Shown in pieces: positions 1 to 10,775 of a stretch of 64,000 nt of DNA; position 1 is the stretch's first letter; each line of letters begins with the position of its first letter. The notes under the pieces are model-generated. The model saw only the letters and a program-made list of their open reading frames with translations. It ran no database searches and was not told the DNA's origin. Origin of the DNA: Siphlonurus alternatus (Eukaryota; Arthropoda; Insecta; Ephemeroptera; Siphlonuridae); the NCBI GenBank assembly GCA_949825025.1, contig OX463779.1, positions 46,865,284-46,929,283 on the forward strand. The letters run 5' to 3'. The translations under genes were made by a program, and so were the position numbers.

Positions 1-245
1 AATTCCTTTACGGAACTTTGGTCCAAGACAAAAAAAAAAAAAAAAAAAAAACATTGATAGAGGTTTTTGCAACTATAACAACAGATTTAATTGAAGATTA
101 ATATTTTTTTATGCCATTTATAACCGAGACAAGTTACAAGAACACTTTACTTCATTTTTATATGCAAGATGGACCTTAGCAACACAAATGAGCATTGCAA
201 GGCACACTGACTTGAAGCCTCCATTATCTGAGATTCTCTTCACAG
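1..245 (+). other. intron of the RIBC2-like gene
   Basis: Sequence upstream of the first visible exon. It is AT-rich, has a run of about 20 A at 31-50, and ends in a pyrimidine-rich acceptor (attctcttcacag). No coding match is seen; the preceding exon is outside the window. Confidence 0.7.
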
Positions 246-1476
246 GCAGCTGAACAGGAGGCCAAGCGACGAGCTACGGAGGCTCTGGAAGAGGAGGACA
301 AGCGCATGGAGCTGTACAATCTCATGACGGGAGACCTGCTCACAGAGAACCCAGCGGCAGCCATCAGCTCCCTCGGTCCTCACCGACTTATACCAGACCG
401 TTGGAAGGGCATGTCTGAGGAGCAGCTGGAAGAAATCAGACAACAGCAGCTGAGACAGGCTCACGAGAAAAAGGTAACATTTCTCTATTTTCTCTAAATT
501 TCGTAATATTTTAATACTCAGGATTAAAGTGCCTATATTTGTAAAGTGACGACAGGTTAGCCCCTGACAATACACAAATGCAACCCCCATTCCTGCTGCC
601 ACGTACGCCACAATATTGACAGGGTCTAACCTGGCGTCATTTTACAAATGCAGGCACTTTACTCAGGACTGAAGTTAAATACAGTAGTAGATAAAACTTC
701 AAAATAAATTAAAGAGAAAAAAGCATTAACTTAACTCGAGGAAAAAAATATAACATAATACTGTATATAATTATTACTCATTTCCCCCATAGTAAAAATA
801 CAAAAGAAATTATTGAATTTGCTTCATTTCAATGCTTTATTGGATTATACCAACATTGCCGCTGCAGGTTGAGCGGGAGGTGGAAGCCAAGAAGCAGCAG
901 GACTGGGAGAACTACCTGCTGAGGTGTGACCACATGGCCCTCCAAGCACAACACGAACTCAACGACAAGCAAAAGTAAGAACAAAGTCACGATCATTGAC
1001 TGCATTAAATTTCATTTGACCAAGTAATACAACAACCAAACTTAATTAATAAAATTTTAGTATTAAAACAGTTGCCAATTTATGAAAACTTATAAAATAT
1101 TGACCATTTATATTAATATTAAATATCAATAAAAGACAGTAAAAAAATTCATTAATTGAACCCAAGAAAATCATGCTGTGATTATCTTAATTTAAAATTC
1201 TAGAAGCTATGTATGGACAGATTCATTGAAAGATATTAAAACCATTTTAACATATAATAATATATAACATATTGTGTTTCTTCTCGACTGCAGTAACATC
1301 AAAAGGTGCTGACTTTGCTCTCTATTTTGTTCAGACAACTCAACGAGCACATGTCCCGCTACAACCAGCTGTTGTCTCAGCAGCAGACGGCCAAGCGAGA
1401 CTACATCGAGAGAGTTGTGTACGCCAACGAGGCCACTGCCGACTACTTCAACCAGTTCAACACCTCTTCACGATAG
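246..1476 (+). CDS. RIBC2: RIB43A/RIBC2-like axonemal protein, C-terminal three exons (5' partial)
   Basis: Three coding exons are seen: 246-473 (acceptor cacag, donor gtaaca, phase 0), 868-974 (acceptor gctgcag, donor gtaaga, two bases carried over) and 1335-1476 (acceptor gttcag, stop TAG). Joined, they give about 158 residues. The product is strongly charged and helical, rich in Glu/Gln/Lys/Arg, and reads as coiled coil. It carries the RIB43A-type signature PHRLIPDRWKGMS in the first exon and ends YFNQFNTSSR, the family's characteristic C-terminus. Known RIB43A proteins lie in the wall of the ciliary and flagellar doublet microtubules and are roughly twice this length, so the N-terminal half lies upstream of the window. 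The gene is tail to tail with HDAC11, about 680 bp apart. No frame break is seen. I cannot firmly separate RIBC1 from RIBC2; single-copy invertebrate members are usually named RIBC2. Confidence 0.87.
524..660. mobile_element. 137-bp MITE with 8-bp target duplication (in RIBC2 intron)
   Basis: The two ends are inverted copies (TTAAAGTGCCT outward, continuing through TTTGTAAA and CAGGTTAG with a few mismatches). They are flanked by identical 8-bp direct repeats ACTCAGGA at 516-523 and 661-668. An 8-bp duplication is typical of hAT-superfamily insertions. There is no coding capacity, so it must be mobilised in trans. It lies between RIBC2 exons 246-473 and 868-974. Confidence 0.7.
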
Positions 1477-2156
1477 AGCCACCTCACAATGTCTTAGAGT
1501 TTGTCACATATTTACTTTTAACACACTCTGCACGCAATAGTAAAATAAAAAATCACTTTTAAATTATTATGTTGCTTTAGCTCTGATTTCATAATAAATT
1601 TATTCTTAACTTATTTACATAATTTTAGAAATATCTTTAAAGAAAATATGTATTATTTATAGAATAAAAACAATCTTAAATTTATTGGAGTTGTTCATTT
1701 TAATACGTAGATCATAATAAATACTGTAGTTACCAGTACTTTGAATTAAACTAATTTGTACATAAATACAGTAATAAAATAATTATAGATTTTATTAACT
1801 TTATATTCATTATATCACCTAGTTTTATTTTGATTTTATATTGAAGAAAAACATAGAAAAATGTAAGAGGGAAGAAAATGCATTCAACTTCTTGTGTTTA
1901 TAATTATTAAAATAATATTTTTATCTTAATTAGCTAACAATTTAAATTTAATTTAAAGGGGAATTATTAAGTTATTATAATACTGTAGTTTAACCATAGT
2001 TTAAAATGGTTTTCTCAATTTTTTAAGTATGTCAAGTAAATAATAATTGTATACATCCACAATTTAAAGTTTGTGTTAAAATTAAAATATAATACTGATA
2101 GGTTATAGGAAATATATACTTAAATTTCAAGGTTATAGGAAATATATACTTAAATC
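1477..2156. other. convergent 3' region between RIBC2 and HDAC11
   Basis: AT-rich spacer that holds the 3' ends of both genes. AATAAA-type plus-strand signals occur about 70-190 bp after the RIBC2 stop (near 1546, 1593 and 1663). Nothing coding is seen. Confidence 0.55.
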
Positions 2157-2160
2157 TCAA
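2101..2160. repeat. 30-bp tandem duplication covering the HDAC11 stop codon
   Basis: Positions 2101-2130 and 2131-2160 are the same 30-base unit with a single difference (T at 2126 against C at 2156). The minus-strand TGA stop of HDAC11 (2159-2157) lies inside the second copy. Confidence 0.9.
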
Positions 2161-5100
2161 TTAGGGAGGCTCTGGAGAAGTCCTTTGGTGTGGAGGTTTA
2201 GAATGGAGTCTGCGATTATGCGTGCAGTTTTTCTTTGGTAACCTCCACTTGTCAGCATCACGATTGGAACCTTCTCCTCTCGAGCACTTGCAAATACCAT
2301 TTCATCACGGCGAATGATTCCCTGGAAACAAAATACCATGTAACTTATACTTCTCAAAAATGTGTCTGCACGCTATTTTAGGAGGTAAAAATAAATCTGC
2401 ACACTTTTCTGTTGCGCCATTCTCGTATTGCACATAGCACCTTAACTCCATAAAAACGTGCAGAATATCATGGGGCTACGGAATAACTTAATTTTATTCA
2501 CTTAGTATTACCATTATATTATTTTATTTAAAAATTGATGGACACTTAACCAAATTTAGAATCCACAGTTTTAAATTGGTTTATGCGTTGTGACTGAAAG
2601 TAGTTAAAAAAGTTCTCCGAAAGCTCAACCCCTGCAAAACCTTATGGGCATCAGCTGACTTCTTGGTAGTACGTACGTAGAGCAAGTCAGTTATTGTGAC
2701 GTCATTTTCACAGCTTCCCATGCACTTTTAACAATAGCGAGTGTAGAAGGCAAAAAAAGTATCATGAGTATTTCTGAAGCAAATTGAGAGCCCTGGAGGG
2801 CAATTTGTGGACAGAAGAGGTAATAATGCTGCTGGCTTACCCCGTAAGGGTTATAGTGTCATGTTATGTATGTACTTTTAAATTATAGACTACAACTTGG
2901 CATTCCTAAAAGCTGGTGAAGGGATTGGCCAGACTTCAATTATGTTTCAAATTTTAAAATAAAACTACACATGATGCAACTAATGAGATTAATTTTTTTT
3001 AAATAAAATTTTAAAAGCTAAAACTGTAAAGTTATCAAAATGATTACGTAGTCTTGATATTTTCTTAAGCTCATCTCCCAGAATAATGGTATGATGATAA
3101 TATGGGTAAATATATTAATTTGTCCAAATATGTCTTCCGACAACATAAGACTCACTGAGGCGGAGATGGAGAGCAGCCCGAGAGGATCTCCCTCCAAAAT
3201 GTCTGTGCCTGCATTGTACACCAGGACGTTGGGGCGAAACTGTCGCAGCGACTTCTTCACATTGCTGGAGAAGATAAGATTGTCAGTCAACTGTTTCAAA
3301 GCCAAGAGAAATATTTAAGGAAAGGCAATGTGATAAAATAAATAAACAAAGTTATAAATAACAAGATTAGAATTTTTGGCATAACAGCTAGAACGTACAC
3401 ATTTTTCTAATTCCCTCATGATGTTATAAGTGTTGCAAAAATTTAATTTATAAAAAAAATGTTAGTATGTATTGAAGATAATGCCTACAGATATTTCAAA
3501 ACAATTATTTAGTAGTGTTGATAATGTTGATAGGTACATCAAAAATGAAGTAAATCCCTTTTCAATACAATAGCTAACTCTATTTTAACATGACCTTACA
3601 AGCAAAATGAATTTAACTCATTTTAAAAACAACCAACACAAATTCATTTTTGCAAACCAAGTCTCTATATAATTATATGTATATATTTTTTAGGTTTAAT
3701 TTAAACAATTTTCTTTCTTTTTTAAATGTTCTCGCAAGTCTGTCCACAAAGGTGACTCACACTTCGACCTTGGTGAGGTACTCGCTGTCCTCCGTCAGGT
3801 GGTGAAGCTCCACACGCTTCGTAATGGCCTTCTTGGCCTCCATGTCACGCGGGTAAATGTCCTTGTTGTACATGTCCACGATGTACACCCGTTTGTCGTC
3901 GAGGAAGTCTCGCTCGTAGCCGTTGCCCTGTCACACACGTCCATTCATTAAAATTAGCTCAAGGAACATAAGTCATGCCTGATGAATTATTTGTGTCATA
4001 TGGACAACGAAAGGTAACAACCCAGCTGTTAATCAAAGGTTAAAACAAAATTAGATCCTCTATATAAAGTGCTAAATAGCACTCCAAAATCTAAAATGTT
4101 AGCTAACTTGTGTTTAACAGAAGTCACTTCACTATTGTTATGAAAAAATAAATATTTGAGATGAAAAATTGTCTGGATGCGATATATTTTTTAATGAAAG
4201 AAAAGGACAGAAAAGACCCATATAAAAACACAAAATATTACAAGGTGATTAACTGATAAATGCTATTTTCAGAGGGGCCATCTGAATGTATTTAATTTAT
4301 TTATCACCTTTCGATAATTTGATTTTTATGTGGGTCTTTTCTGTTCCCTTTCTTTCATTAAAATTTATTGAAAATTAAAAAAAAAGTAAAAAATACTATA
4401 CCATACTTATAAATAATATATAATTATGTATACTGTACACTCTCTAATACCTGTATAAGCTTTACATTAATAAATCAAACTTTAAGAGTTTACTTTGTAA
4501 TAAAAAAAAGTACATAAAAAGGGTTTCATAATTGCAAAGTAATTGAGATGAGAGGACTCTTACAAAGGACTCATCACTACAATATCCAAACTTAATACCT
4601 TTTTTCAATCTACAGTACTCTAAAGCTGAAAATACGAGCTTTTTGTTTTGCGCCTAAACAGAAGTCGCAACTTTTAACCCAGAAAGTGGAGGGGGTTTGC
4701 GCAGTGACGTCACGACCAATCAGAGAAGGCATTACTGGTTTTACTACTTCTAGAAAAAGATTGTATTTTAGGTTTAAAAGTCACCCACCTGATGGGCATC
4801 CAGATCAATGATCATAGCGGTGGAAACTTTCTCGCTGAGGTTTGCAAAGAGGGCGTAGATGAGCAGCGTGATGTCAGCATAAGGACAGAACCCTCCGCCC
4901 TTGTCGCGGCTGCAGTGGTGGAATCCCCCTCCCAGGTTGATGGCCCAGCCTCGCTCCATGGCCAGCTTGCCAGCCAAGATGCTGCCCCCGACTTGGTACC
5001 TGCCACAAACATTTAACAGTACGTTAATTCTACTCAACATCATTTGCCTCTTTCAGGCATGCTTTTATTTTGATTATTTTAAAATGCTAAAACATATTTA

Positions 5101-8100
5101 GAATGTTATGCAATATTTTTTTATAGCAATAGTGGATTAAATACAGTGAATGAACAAATATTTATTAACATGATATTGTGACTTGTTACTAGAATTAAAT
5201 AATTAGAATTTATGAATAATTTTTTCAGCTTAATTCAAACTGTTTTTTGGTCACTATATTGTGTATACAGACCTCATAGGAGAAAGGTAACTTTTCTGCA
5301 CCAGCCAATTAGGTACCAGAGCTAGAGGGGGGATTTCAGCAATCTTGGCAACATTCCAGCTCCACTGTAGAAAAAAAAGGTCATCAGTTAACTTATTTTT
5401 ATTACTGCAATAATTTTACCAAAGTGAGTAATGTAACTGCTGAGCCTACAGAGCAATGAATTGCAAAAAATCTTGCCTTGAGATAAGCAGTATACTTTAT
5501 GTACATTTTCATACCTTCAAACTATCCAGGTATTTGCGTGTGTGAACTTTTAGGAGGTCTTCTTCTGATGCCTTGTTGGGTTTTGTAATAATATTATCAT
5601 CAACCAAAGCAGCTTCTTTTAAATACTGTATAACAGGAAAACATAAGTACATAATTATTATATATACTCTGTAATTGCACTTGCTGTGTATATGTGAATG
5701 GGATATCCTTTTTAGCTACCAATGGAGTATCGACCTCAAATTTTTTTTACTGCAGAAATGAATAGAGGGTGCAAAGTTATGCTACCCTGATTTTTTTTCA
5801 GATTTTTTAGAGCCTGGGAAGTATTTTTAAAAAAATATTGAAAGTTCTTTTTGTGACGTCACAAGACGCCGCTCCTTAAGAAAAAGATAGGACTTAACGC
5901 AGCGTGACATCACAAAAAGGACTTTTAATAATTTTTTTAAAAATACTTCCCGGGCTCTAAAAAATCTGAAAAAAAATCAGGGTAGCATAACTTTTCACCC
6001 TCTATCCATTTCTGCAATAAAAAAAATTGAGGTCGATACTCCATTGGGCAGAGTTTTTATGCATTATGTATAAATAAATATGTGTCTTGTGTATCTGCTC
6101 AATCAATAAACATTTATATTTATATTATTATAAGAATCTAAAGAAATAAAAGGTCATACTTTGTAAAATGCAGATATTTCATACAGAAAATAAATTGATT
6201 ATGCTACAAAACGCATTATGTTTTAAATTCTAAACAACATACCTGGTAAATGTTACCCCACTTGGCAGCATCAAATGGATGCAGCTTCTCCAGGCCAGCA
6301 AAGTGGACATTATACTCTGGACGGTAAATTATTGGTAACTGGTGAGCTTCTATCGAGATGTATAGTTTGGATTCTTGAGAGGGACTGGGAATCAAAATAA
6401 ATGTGTTTTATTGTGGCTGCCATTACTACAATTTTTAAAATCACACTGGGAGCTGTCATTTCAATTTAGGTAAAAAATTTATAGTAAAAATAGACTGGGA
6501 GTGCATGAGAGTTATCATCCATAGTTTGCTTGCTGTATACAAGCTTGAGATTGATGACTAAACTGTATCCAGTAATATTATTCTCGCTATATAGATAGAC
6601 TCAGAGAAGGTGGAGAGGAATTAAGGCCCCACCTTAACTTCAACAGTGTTGTCACATAAACTGGAACTCTGCCCGGCGAGAAATTTAATTATGCATGCCA
6701 ATGGAGTATCGACCTCAATTTTTTTTATTGCATATATGGATAGAGCGTGCAAAGTTATGCTACCCTAATTTTCTTCAGATTCTTTAGAACCCGGTAACTA
6801 TTTTTAAAAAATTATTGAAAGTCCTTTTTGTGACGTCACGAGACGCCGCTCCTTAAGAAAAAGATAGGACTTGCCACTGCATGACGTCACAAAAAGGACT
6901 TTCAATAATTTTTTAAAAATAGTTCCCGGGCTCAAATAAATCTGAAAAAAAATCAGGGTAGCATAACTTTGCACGCTCTATCCATTTCTGCAATAAAAAA
7001 TTTTGAGGTCGATACTCCATTAAGCTTTATAATTTTAATATACTATATGTAGTATCCTTTTCTTACTGACCATACTCTTCTTCTTTTCTTATACCCATGT
7101 TTTGGCCTTCAAGCTATTTAATTAATGTAAGATTATGACTTACTAAAATTATGTTATGTACAATCGTTGCCTCTGAAAATTTCCCTTTGCAGCCTCGTTA
7201 ATCATCATGCCCCGTAAGAATAATACATCAGAACATGGCGATTAACAAGGTTGCAAAGGGAAATTTTCCAAGGCAAGGCCATGTGTGTACTAAAGTAAAA
7301 AAAAATAATAATAATAAATAAAATAAATTAATAAAAAAATCTTTAAAAAATCCAAGAAATATGAAACATATTGTACCATCTGCACTCAGTATATCTAGTG
7401 TGTACACTGCAGTACAGTATAATGATGTGATGTATTCACAAATGTAAGATGTACCACCGGAAGTGGAAGGATTTTAGCTGAACTTGAAAACTTTAAGACT
7501 TTACAGATAGCTAGGTTGAAACAGAGATCTTATAGTGTAGAGATATAGAACGCTTATGGCCAAAATTTTGTTCAAACATCACAGATCTTGAAAGAAGTGT
7601 GACTACGTTATTCCGAAGCTTCTTAAGACAAGCATTCAGATGGCGTTACTGTGATGGGGTGCCAGCTGCATCGCGACACCTGATACTCCTGCTCTCCTGC
7701 AGCTCCACCTACATGCAGAGACCTGAACGTGTCCTTTTTAACTTCATATAGAGCTTTTCTTTGGTTTATACGTTAAATGCTAGGAAAAATATTTAACATG
7801 GACATTCGACCTCTTTATAATGTAAACTCTTTGGTTGAAATCTTTTAATATAAATCTCTCTGCAAAGTTTCAGGTTCAAAACTACAAACTTAACTCGAAG
7901 GACCAGAAACTTAATTGCACTTCAGGTGGTAATCTTTTATGCAGTGCTTTCACATAGTCTGAAAATTGTTGAAGAATCAAGTAAGCTGCAAAAAATGTAA
8001 CTCCGTAGAAATCAAACCGAGCTTGATTTTTTGTGACGTCGTCTTGCAGCATGATTCCGAGAGTATGAGAAAAGGAAGCTTTTGCATTTGTTGAACTGTA

Positions 8101-8896
8101 CTGTATAGCAGAGGTCGATCTGCATGGGCTGGATTTTTTAGACTCGTACCGTCCCGTTCCGGTGGCTGCTGCATCTGGCCTGGGCTTGTGAAACCTACTT
8201 CACAGCGCAGCCCCCGGCCCGCGGCCTGTCAACGTGGCTCTCGCTCTATGTATGCCTTTTTATTTTAGAGTTTTACAACCCATTCTAAAACTGACAACAC
8301 AGTCGTTTTAATATATTCTTTTTTTCTTAATTTTCCCTCCACCCCTCTTCCTTATTAGTAAAAAAAAAAAAAAAAAAAAAAAAAGACCTGCTGGGGCCCG
8401 GCAGAGACCCTACAGAGACCTCCGTGTCTTCTGGCCAGGGATTTGATCAAATCAGAGCTTCCCTGTAACTGAGAGTGGCGGCACTGCTAAATGTTCGGCA
8501 CGGCTCGGTTCTTGCTGGCTAAAATTGCCCGCGCAGCCAGCGAGAACCGGATCGTGCCGCTGCGATTCAGTGGCGCCGCCACTCTCAGTTACAGTGGAGC
8601 TCGGTCAAGCTGGTCAAATTTCTGGCCATAAGACACGGAGGTCTCTGTAGGGTCTCTGTAGGGTCTCTGGGGGCCCGGAGAGTCACTGCATGCATGGGCC
8701 TGATTGGACCAGGTCTGTCACAGACTGCGGCTGATACACGGGCAGACCTCTACTGTACTGTAGCGAGCCATATGGCACACCATTTTTTTAACATGCACAC
8801 ACGGCATACATCATGCATAATGTACATATTAGCAAAGTAAAATCACCTCAAATCTTCTTTGTCCTTTTTTTGTCTCAAACACCTGCGTTTGCTCAT
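2157..8896 (-). CDS. HDAC11: histone deacetylase 11 (class IV lysine deacylase), complete, 8 coding exons
   Basis: Coding exons on the minus strand: 8896-8847, 6384-6243, 5625-5515, 5364-5273, 4999-4789, 3927-3761, 3264-3156 and 2321-2157 (stop TGA). All junctions are GT-AG and the phases fit, giving 348 residues; vertebrate HDAC11 is about the same length. The active site is intact: GGGFHHC with His159/His160, DLDAH with Asp199/His201 as zinc ligands, NAGTDILEGD with Asp279 as third ligand, and SGGYQ with Tyr322 as catalytic tyrosine. Other family blocks are GLEKLHPFDAAKWG and SEEDLLKVHT. From family knowledge, it is a zinc-dependent nuclear/cytoplasmic enzyme that removes long-chain fatty acyl and acetyl groups from lysine. 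The chosen start (MSKRRCLRQKK) gives a short basic N-terminal extension, and its two leftover bases complete Ser17 with the next exon. The first three introns hold several MITEs. The C-terminus is shorter than in mammals. Confidence 0.95.
3157..3264 (-). other. HDAC11: HDAC11 exon carrying the third zinc ligand
   Basis: Exon 3264-3156. It begins with one base that completes a Val codon and then reads through VYNAGTDILEGD (residues 259-294). The donor gtgagt follows at 3155. It is listed separately because it fixes the frame of two flanking introns. Confidence 0.9.
4193..4359. mobile_element. 167-bp MITE in HDAC11 intron
   Basis: Terminal inverted repeats of about 36 bases (AATGAAAGAAA outward, continuing into AGAAAAGACCCA) surround an AT-rich core. 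No coding capacity. The TTAA-like flanks are ambiguous because the region is AT-rich. Confidence 0.75.
5721..6045. mobile_element. MITE family A, copy 1 (HDAC11 intron)
   Basis: A full-length palindrome of about 325 bp. It begins AATGGAGTATCGACCTCAA and ends with the reverse complement. The inner arms contain GGTAGCATAACTTT and a CRE octamer TGACGTCA at 5854; the opposing arm has a variant. Arms of about 150 bases could fold into one hairpin. It shares ends and core with the copy at 6700-7021. Confidence 0.88.
6700..7021. mobile_element. MITE family A, copy 2 (HDAC11 intron)
   Basis: Same ends (AATGGAGTATCGACCTCAA) and the same core as the 5721 copy. The CRE octamer is intact on both arms (6831 and 6882). 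About 650 bp separates the two copies, both in HDAC11 introns. Confidence 0.88.
7167..7276. mobile_element. 110-bp short inverted-repeat element
   Basis: Inverted arms of about 37 bases (TTGCCTCTGAAAATTTCCC leftward, with a few mismatches on the right) around a 35-base loop. Located in HDAC11 intron 1. Non-coding. Confidence 0.7.
8109..8752. mobile_element. hAT-like non-autonomous element with GC-rich foldback core (HDAC11 intron 1)
   Basis: The ends are inverted (CAGAGGTC at left; GACCTCTA at right, with one change in the last base). Imperfect 8-bp flanks CTGTATAG and CTGTACTG agree at six of eight positions. The core from about 8385 to 8690 is a GC-rich palindrome with the paired blocks CAGAGACCCTACAGAGACC and CTGTAACTGAGAGTGGCGG. 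A run of 24 A lies near 8361. No transposase frame is seen. Confidence 0.6.
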
Positions 8897-8897
8897 T

Positions 8898-9446
8898 CTG
8901 CAAACAAAGTGTCATATATAAATTAAGTGCTATATTTTATATAATATTATACTCTGACAGCTGACTGTATCAGTTAGACTGTAGATATAGGTACCTTCAG
9001 CCTTCAGCAGTACATACCTAGCACATAAACCTCATAATAAACGTAAACAATGTTGAATGTAATTAAATCGTCGTAAACACAAAACACATGTTTTGAAAAT
9101 GTGAAAATAATCAACCAACTCGATGTGGCAACGTCGCACGACGTCGCATGCATTATTTTTCCAGCTAAAGAAATTTAAAACCAAATTCTCCACGATCCAT
9201 GATGATGGCCTTTTAATTATAATATATATAATTATAGCATGGATAAATTATAGAGTATTTTCTATCATGCATGATAGCGATATGATCCATATGATAGAAC
9301 TATAATTCTCGTTCGTAGAGTTCGCGCGGTCCTCATTACTTCATTACTTTTGATAATCTGCGTAATCTGGTAGTTTAATTGGCGCGCGTGATTATTCTGA
9401 TTTTATTTTATTATAAATTCTGATAGTCTCATCAACTCTGATGTAA
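8898..9446 (-). promoter_or_regulatory. putative HDAC11 5' UTR/promoter region
   Basis: The HDAC11 start codon is preceded by one base and then by a cag acceptor (8900-8898), so a non-coding upstream exon is likely. A possible minus-strand donor (GAAG|gtacct) sits at 8995/8994. A CpG-bearing stretch at about 9300-9400 (GCGCGCC and CCAAT on the minus strand) is a plausible promoter. There is no direct evidence for the transcription start. Confidence 0.35.
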
Positions 9447-9848
9447 ATTAAGGGTAAGATAACGCCACCAATGTTAAAAAAAATCCCTCACACAAAAATT
9501 TTGAAAAAATTTAAAATGTTCTCCTCTACACCCCCTGTCAGTAGATAAAATATCAGGTGTACAAATACGATCTATATATTAAGTTTTTGAGTTATAAATT
9601 TTTAAAAATATATGACTATAAATAATATATAATTTAACATGGAAGTTTCATTTCTCCATGTTAAATTAGTCAACTTTAAAAATTCATAACTCAAAAACTA
9701 GATCGTATTTGTATACCTGATATTTTAGCTACTATAATAGGGGGGCTAGCTCTGTATATATATAGAGGAGAACATTTTAATTTTTTTTCAAAATTTTTGT
9801 GTGAGGGATTTTTTTTAACATTGGTGGCGTTATCTTATACCCTTAACT
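9447..9848. mobile_element. MITE family B, copy 1
   Basis: A long palindrome of about 400 bp. It starts TTAAGGGTAAGATAACGCC and ends with the mirrored sequence. Inner paired blocks include GTGTGAGGGATTTTTTTT and ATACCTGATATTTTAGC, and ACATGGA lies at the centre. Related copies lie at 36336 and 53246. It sits between HDAC11 and the BTB-Psq gene. Confidence 0.85.
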
Positions 9849-10117
9849 TAAATAATATATAAATATATATATAGATAGATAATTAATATTAATTGATAAA
9901 AAATTAAACTGCACTGATGCATGCTATAGATATATTATAAGTGTACTGTGTATAATTTTTATAATTTTATTATTATTTAATTTGCAATGTACCCATGCAA
10001 CAACTGGAACTTCTGCATTGGTATATTTTGGGATCCAATAAACAAATCAAATCATATACAATAAGGAATTATTATTATTAAGTTAATAAAAAACTCTCTT
10101 TTTTTTAAATACATATT

Positions 10118-10743
10118 TTATTTATTCGCATTTTACAAAGACCGCAGTGCAAGATTTTATCTTTTAATTTTAAAACTATAAAAAAAATCAGCCTTCCTCC
10201 AAGGAGCACAGCTAAATAATAATATAAAAGTTACAATTTATTAATATTAATAATATAAATTTTGTTTAAACATAAACTCAGTTTGACTGCAGTAAAACTA
10301 ACTTGAACACTATTTAAAAAAAAAAAAAAAAATACAATAAAAATATGAACCACTGCTGATGTCACCGGGTACAAGACAACTTTGCAAACAGAAAAAAAAA
10401 TCTGACACGTCCCTCCTTGATGAAGCAAACTCAATAGAAAAGGAAGTGGGCCAGATATAACCAATATTATATACGTAGAAAACAACAAATACATCTTTTA
10501 TGATAATATATCTATCATCAAGTCAACGGTTCATAAATTTTACATTTTATAATTCAGCTTACTGTAAGAAAAAGCATAAAAATAATACAATTACAATTCA
10601 AAAATTAATGAAAAAAAATAAACAAAATTAGAAATTAAGTTCTGTCAAAAACACCTCTTAAAAATGTTGAGTTAAACAATGACAAGCATTTTTTGCTAAA
10701 TCAAAAGATGATGAACAAGTGAGTATTTTTAGATAAAAATTCA

Positions 10744-10775
<32 letters not shown>

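Noticed and set aside
5721..7021. Two similar repeats 0.65 kb apart considered as a CRISPR-like or segmental duplication
   Set aside because: Each is a self-contained palindrome with the same ends and unrelated flanks, as expected of two separate MITE insertions.
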